DNA of 64,000 nucleotides from Stenotrophomonas maltophilia. GTDB lineage: Bacteria; Pseudomonadota; Gammaproteobacteria; Xanthomonadales; Xanthomonadaceae. The notes under the pieces are model-generated. The model had not been told where the DNA came from and searched no databases. It saw only the letters and a program-made list of their open reading frames with translations. Both the position numbers and the translations under genes were made by a program. Below are positions 63,473-64,000 of the stretch, one piece after another. How positions within the stretch are numbered: position 1 is the first letter of the stretch; every line of letters begins with the position of its first letter. The stretch covers positions 1,439,001 through 1,503,000 of the forward strand of contig NZ_CP154630.1 in NCBI RefSeq assembly GCF_039555535.1. The letters run 5' to 3'.

Positions 63473-63537
63473 GTAGCGCCGGGCCATGCCCGGCGGTGCG
63501 GCAGGCGGGACATCCGCCGGGCATGGCCCGGTGCTAC
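63473..63537. repeat. SMAG-type REP pair between trpA and accD
   Basis: GTAGCGCCGGGCCATGCCCG...GCCGGGCATGGCCCGGTGCTAC-type arrangement ended by GTAG and CTAC, two bases after the trpA stop. Confidence 0.8.
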
Positions 63538-63677
63538 CCAGCACCTAAACGTACGTCCCAGCATGGTTTTTTCCAGCACCCCCATGCCCGGCAAGGGGGT
63601 GCACGGGCAGGGAAAGCGGAGCTAGACTGTCCGCCTTTGCGGCCCCCGGGCCGCCCTGAACGGAAGTGTCCTCCCGC

Positions 63678-64000
63678 ATGAGTTGGCTCAGCAAGTTGAT
63701 GCCGTCCGGCATCCGCACCGACAACACCCCCAGCAAGAAGCGCAGTGTCCCCGAGGGCCTGTGGGAAAAGTGCAGCAACTGCGGCAGCGCGTTGTACCGT
63801 CCGGAACTGGAAGAAAACCTGGAGGTCTGCCCGAAGTGCGGCCATCACATGGCGATCCGCGCGCGCGCGCGCCTGGCCGCCCTGTTCGACGCCGACAGCA
63901 CCACCGAGATCGGTGCGCGCCTGGGGCCGACTGACCTGCTCAAGTTCAAGGACCAGAAGAAGTACAGCGAGCGCATCAAGATCGCGCAGAAGAACACGGG
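63678..64000 (+). CDS. accD: Acetyl-CoA carboxylase carboxyltransferase beta subunit, cut by window edge
   Basis: Half of the carboxyltransferase that makes malonyl-CoA. The first 107 residues are visible. The N-terminal zinc ribbon has four Cys: WEKCSNCG (Cys32 and Cys35) and VCPKCGHH (Cys51 and Cys54), followed by the start of the carboxylase fold (HMAIRARARLAALFD). ATG 63678 fits the usual N-terminus with WLSKLMP. A weak -10 (TAGACT, 63623-63628) lies upstream, so it may have its own promoter. Confidence 0.96.
   Translation, partial: MSWLSKLMPSGIRTDNTPSKKRSVPEGLWEKCSNCGSALYRPELEENLEVCPKCGHHMAIRARARLAALFDADSTTEIGARLGPTDLLKFKDQKKYSERIKIAQKNT

Overview
The window looks like a chromosomal segment of Stenotrophomonas (S. 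maltophilia complex) or a very close Xanthomonadaceae relative. The DNA is high in GC, most genes are ordinary housekeeping genes with gammaproteobacterial neighbours (fimV-truA-trpF, trpBA-accD, prmB-aroC), there are several large TonB-dependent receptors, and the gaps are studded with short palindromes ending in GTAG/CTAC. The last feature matches the SMAG (S. maltophilia GTAG) repeat family. I see no tRNA, rRNA, IS element, prophage or CRISPR array. All genes share the same GC-rich style.

Region by region. 1-13.6 kb: a truncated alkaline phosphatase, a glutamate/dicarboxylate-family transporter with altered cation-site residues, two tandem NlpC/P60 lipid/envelope peptidases, SlyD, a DUF418 membrane protein, a DadA-like oxidoreductase coupled to glutathione reductase, a DMT exporter, an alkyltransferase-like DNA repair protein, a rhomboid protease, a CrtI-like FAD oxidoreductase and a VOC protein. 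13.6-30 kb: a peptide/nutrient acquisition island with an Oar-type TonB receptor, two M13 metallopeptidases (one with a broken zinc motif), an S9 prolyl-oligopeptidase-type enzyme and two further TonB receptors. 30-45.5 kb: housekeeping genes mrp/apbC, dcd, a dienelactone hydrolase-HIT-small membrane protein operon, rimO-DUF3025, greB, a HerA-like ATPase, a MltD-like transglycosylase, rraB, SCO-psd, prmB-aroC-hydroxyacid dehydrogenase, and asd.

45.6-64 kb: fimV, a VOC protein, truA and trpF are followed by a five-gene block (49.7-59.7 kb) coding for an OB-fold membrane protein (YqiJ-like), a flotillin (YqiK-like), a 1795-residue AAA+ 'DNA repair ATPase' (DUF3686 type), an unrecognised 235-residue protein and a TelA-family protein. 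The five genes are tightly packed, with their own promoter candidate in front and a perfect 28-bp inverted repeat behind. They split trpF from a divergent LysR gene, trpB, a lipoprotein gene, trpA and accD. This flotillin/AAA/TelA block is the best candidate for an under-described system in the window; it is probably a membrane-stress or envelope-maintenance machine, but its function is inferred, not shown.

Other points worth attention are the M13 homologue whose HExxH has become HELTR, the transporter whose NMDGT-type motif has Lys for Asn, and REP elements whose GTAG ends supply the TAG stop codons of neighbouring genes.
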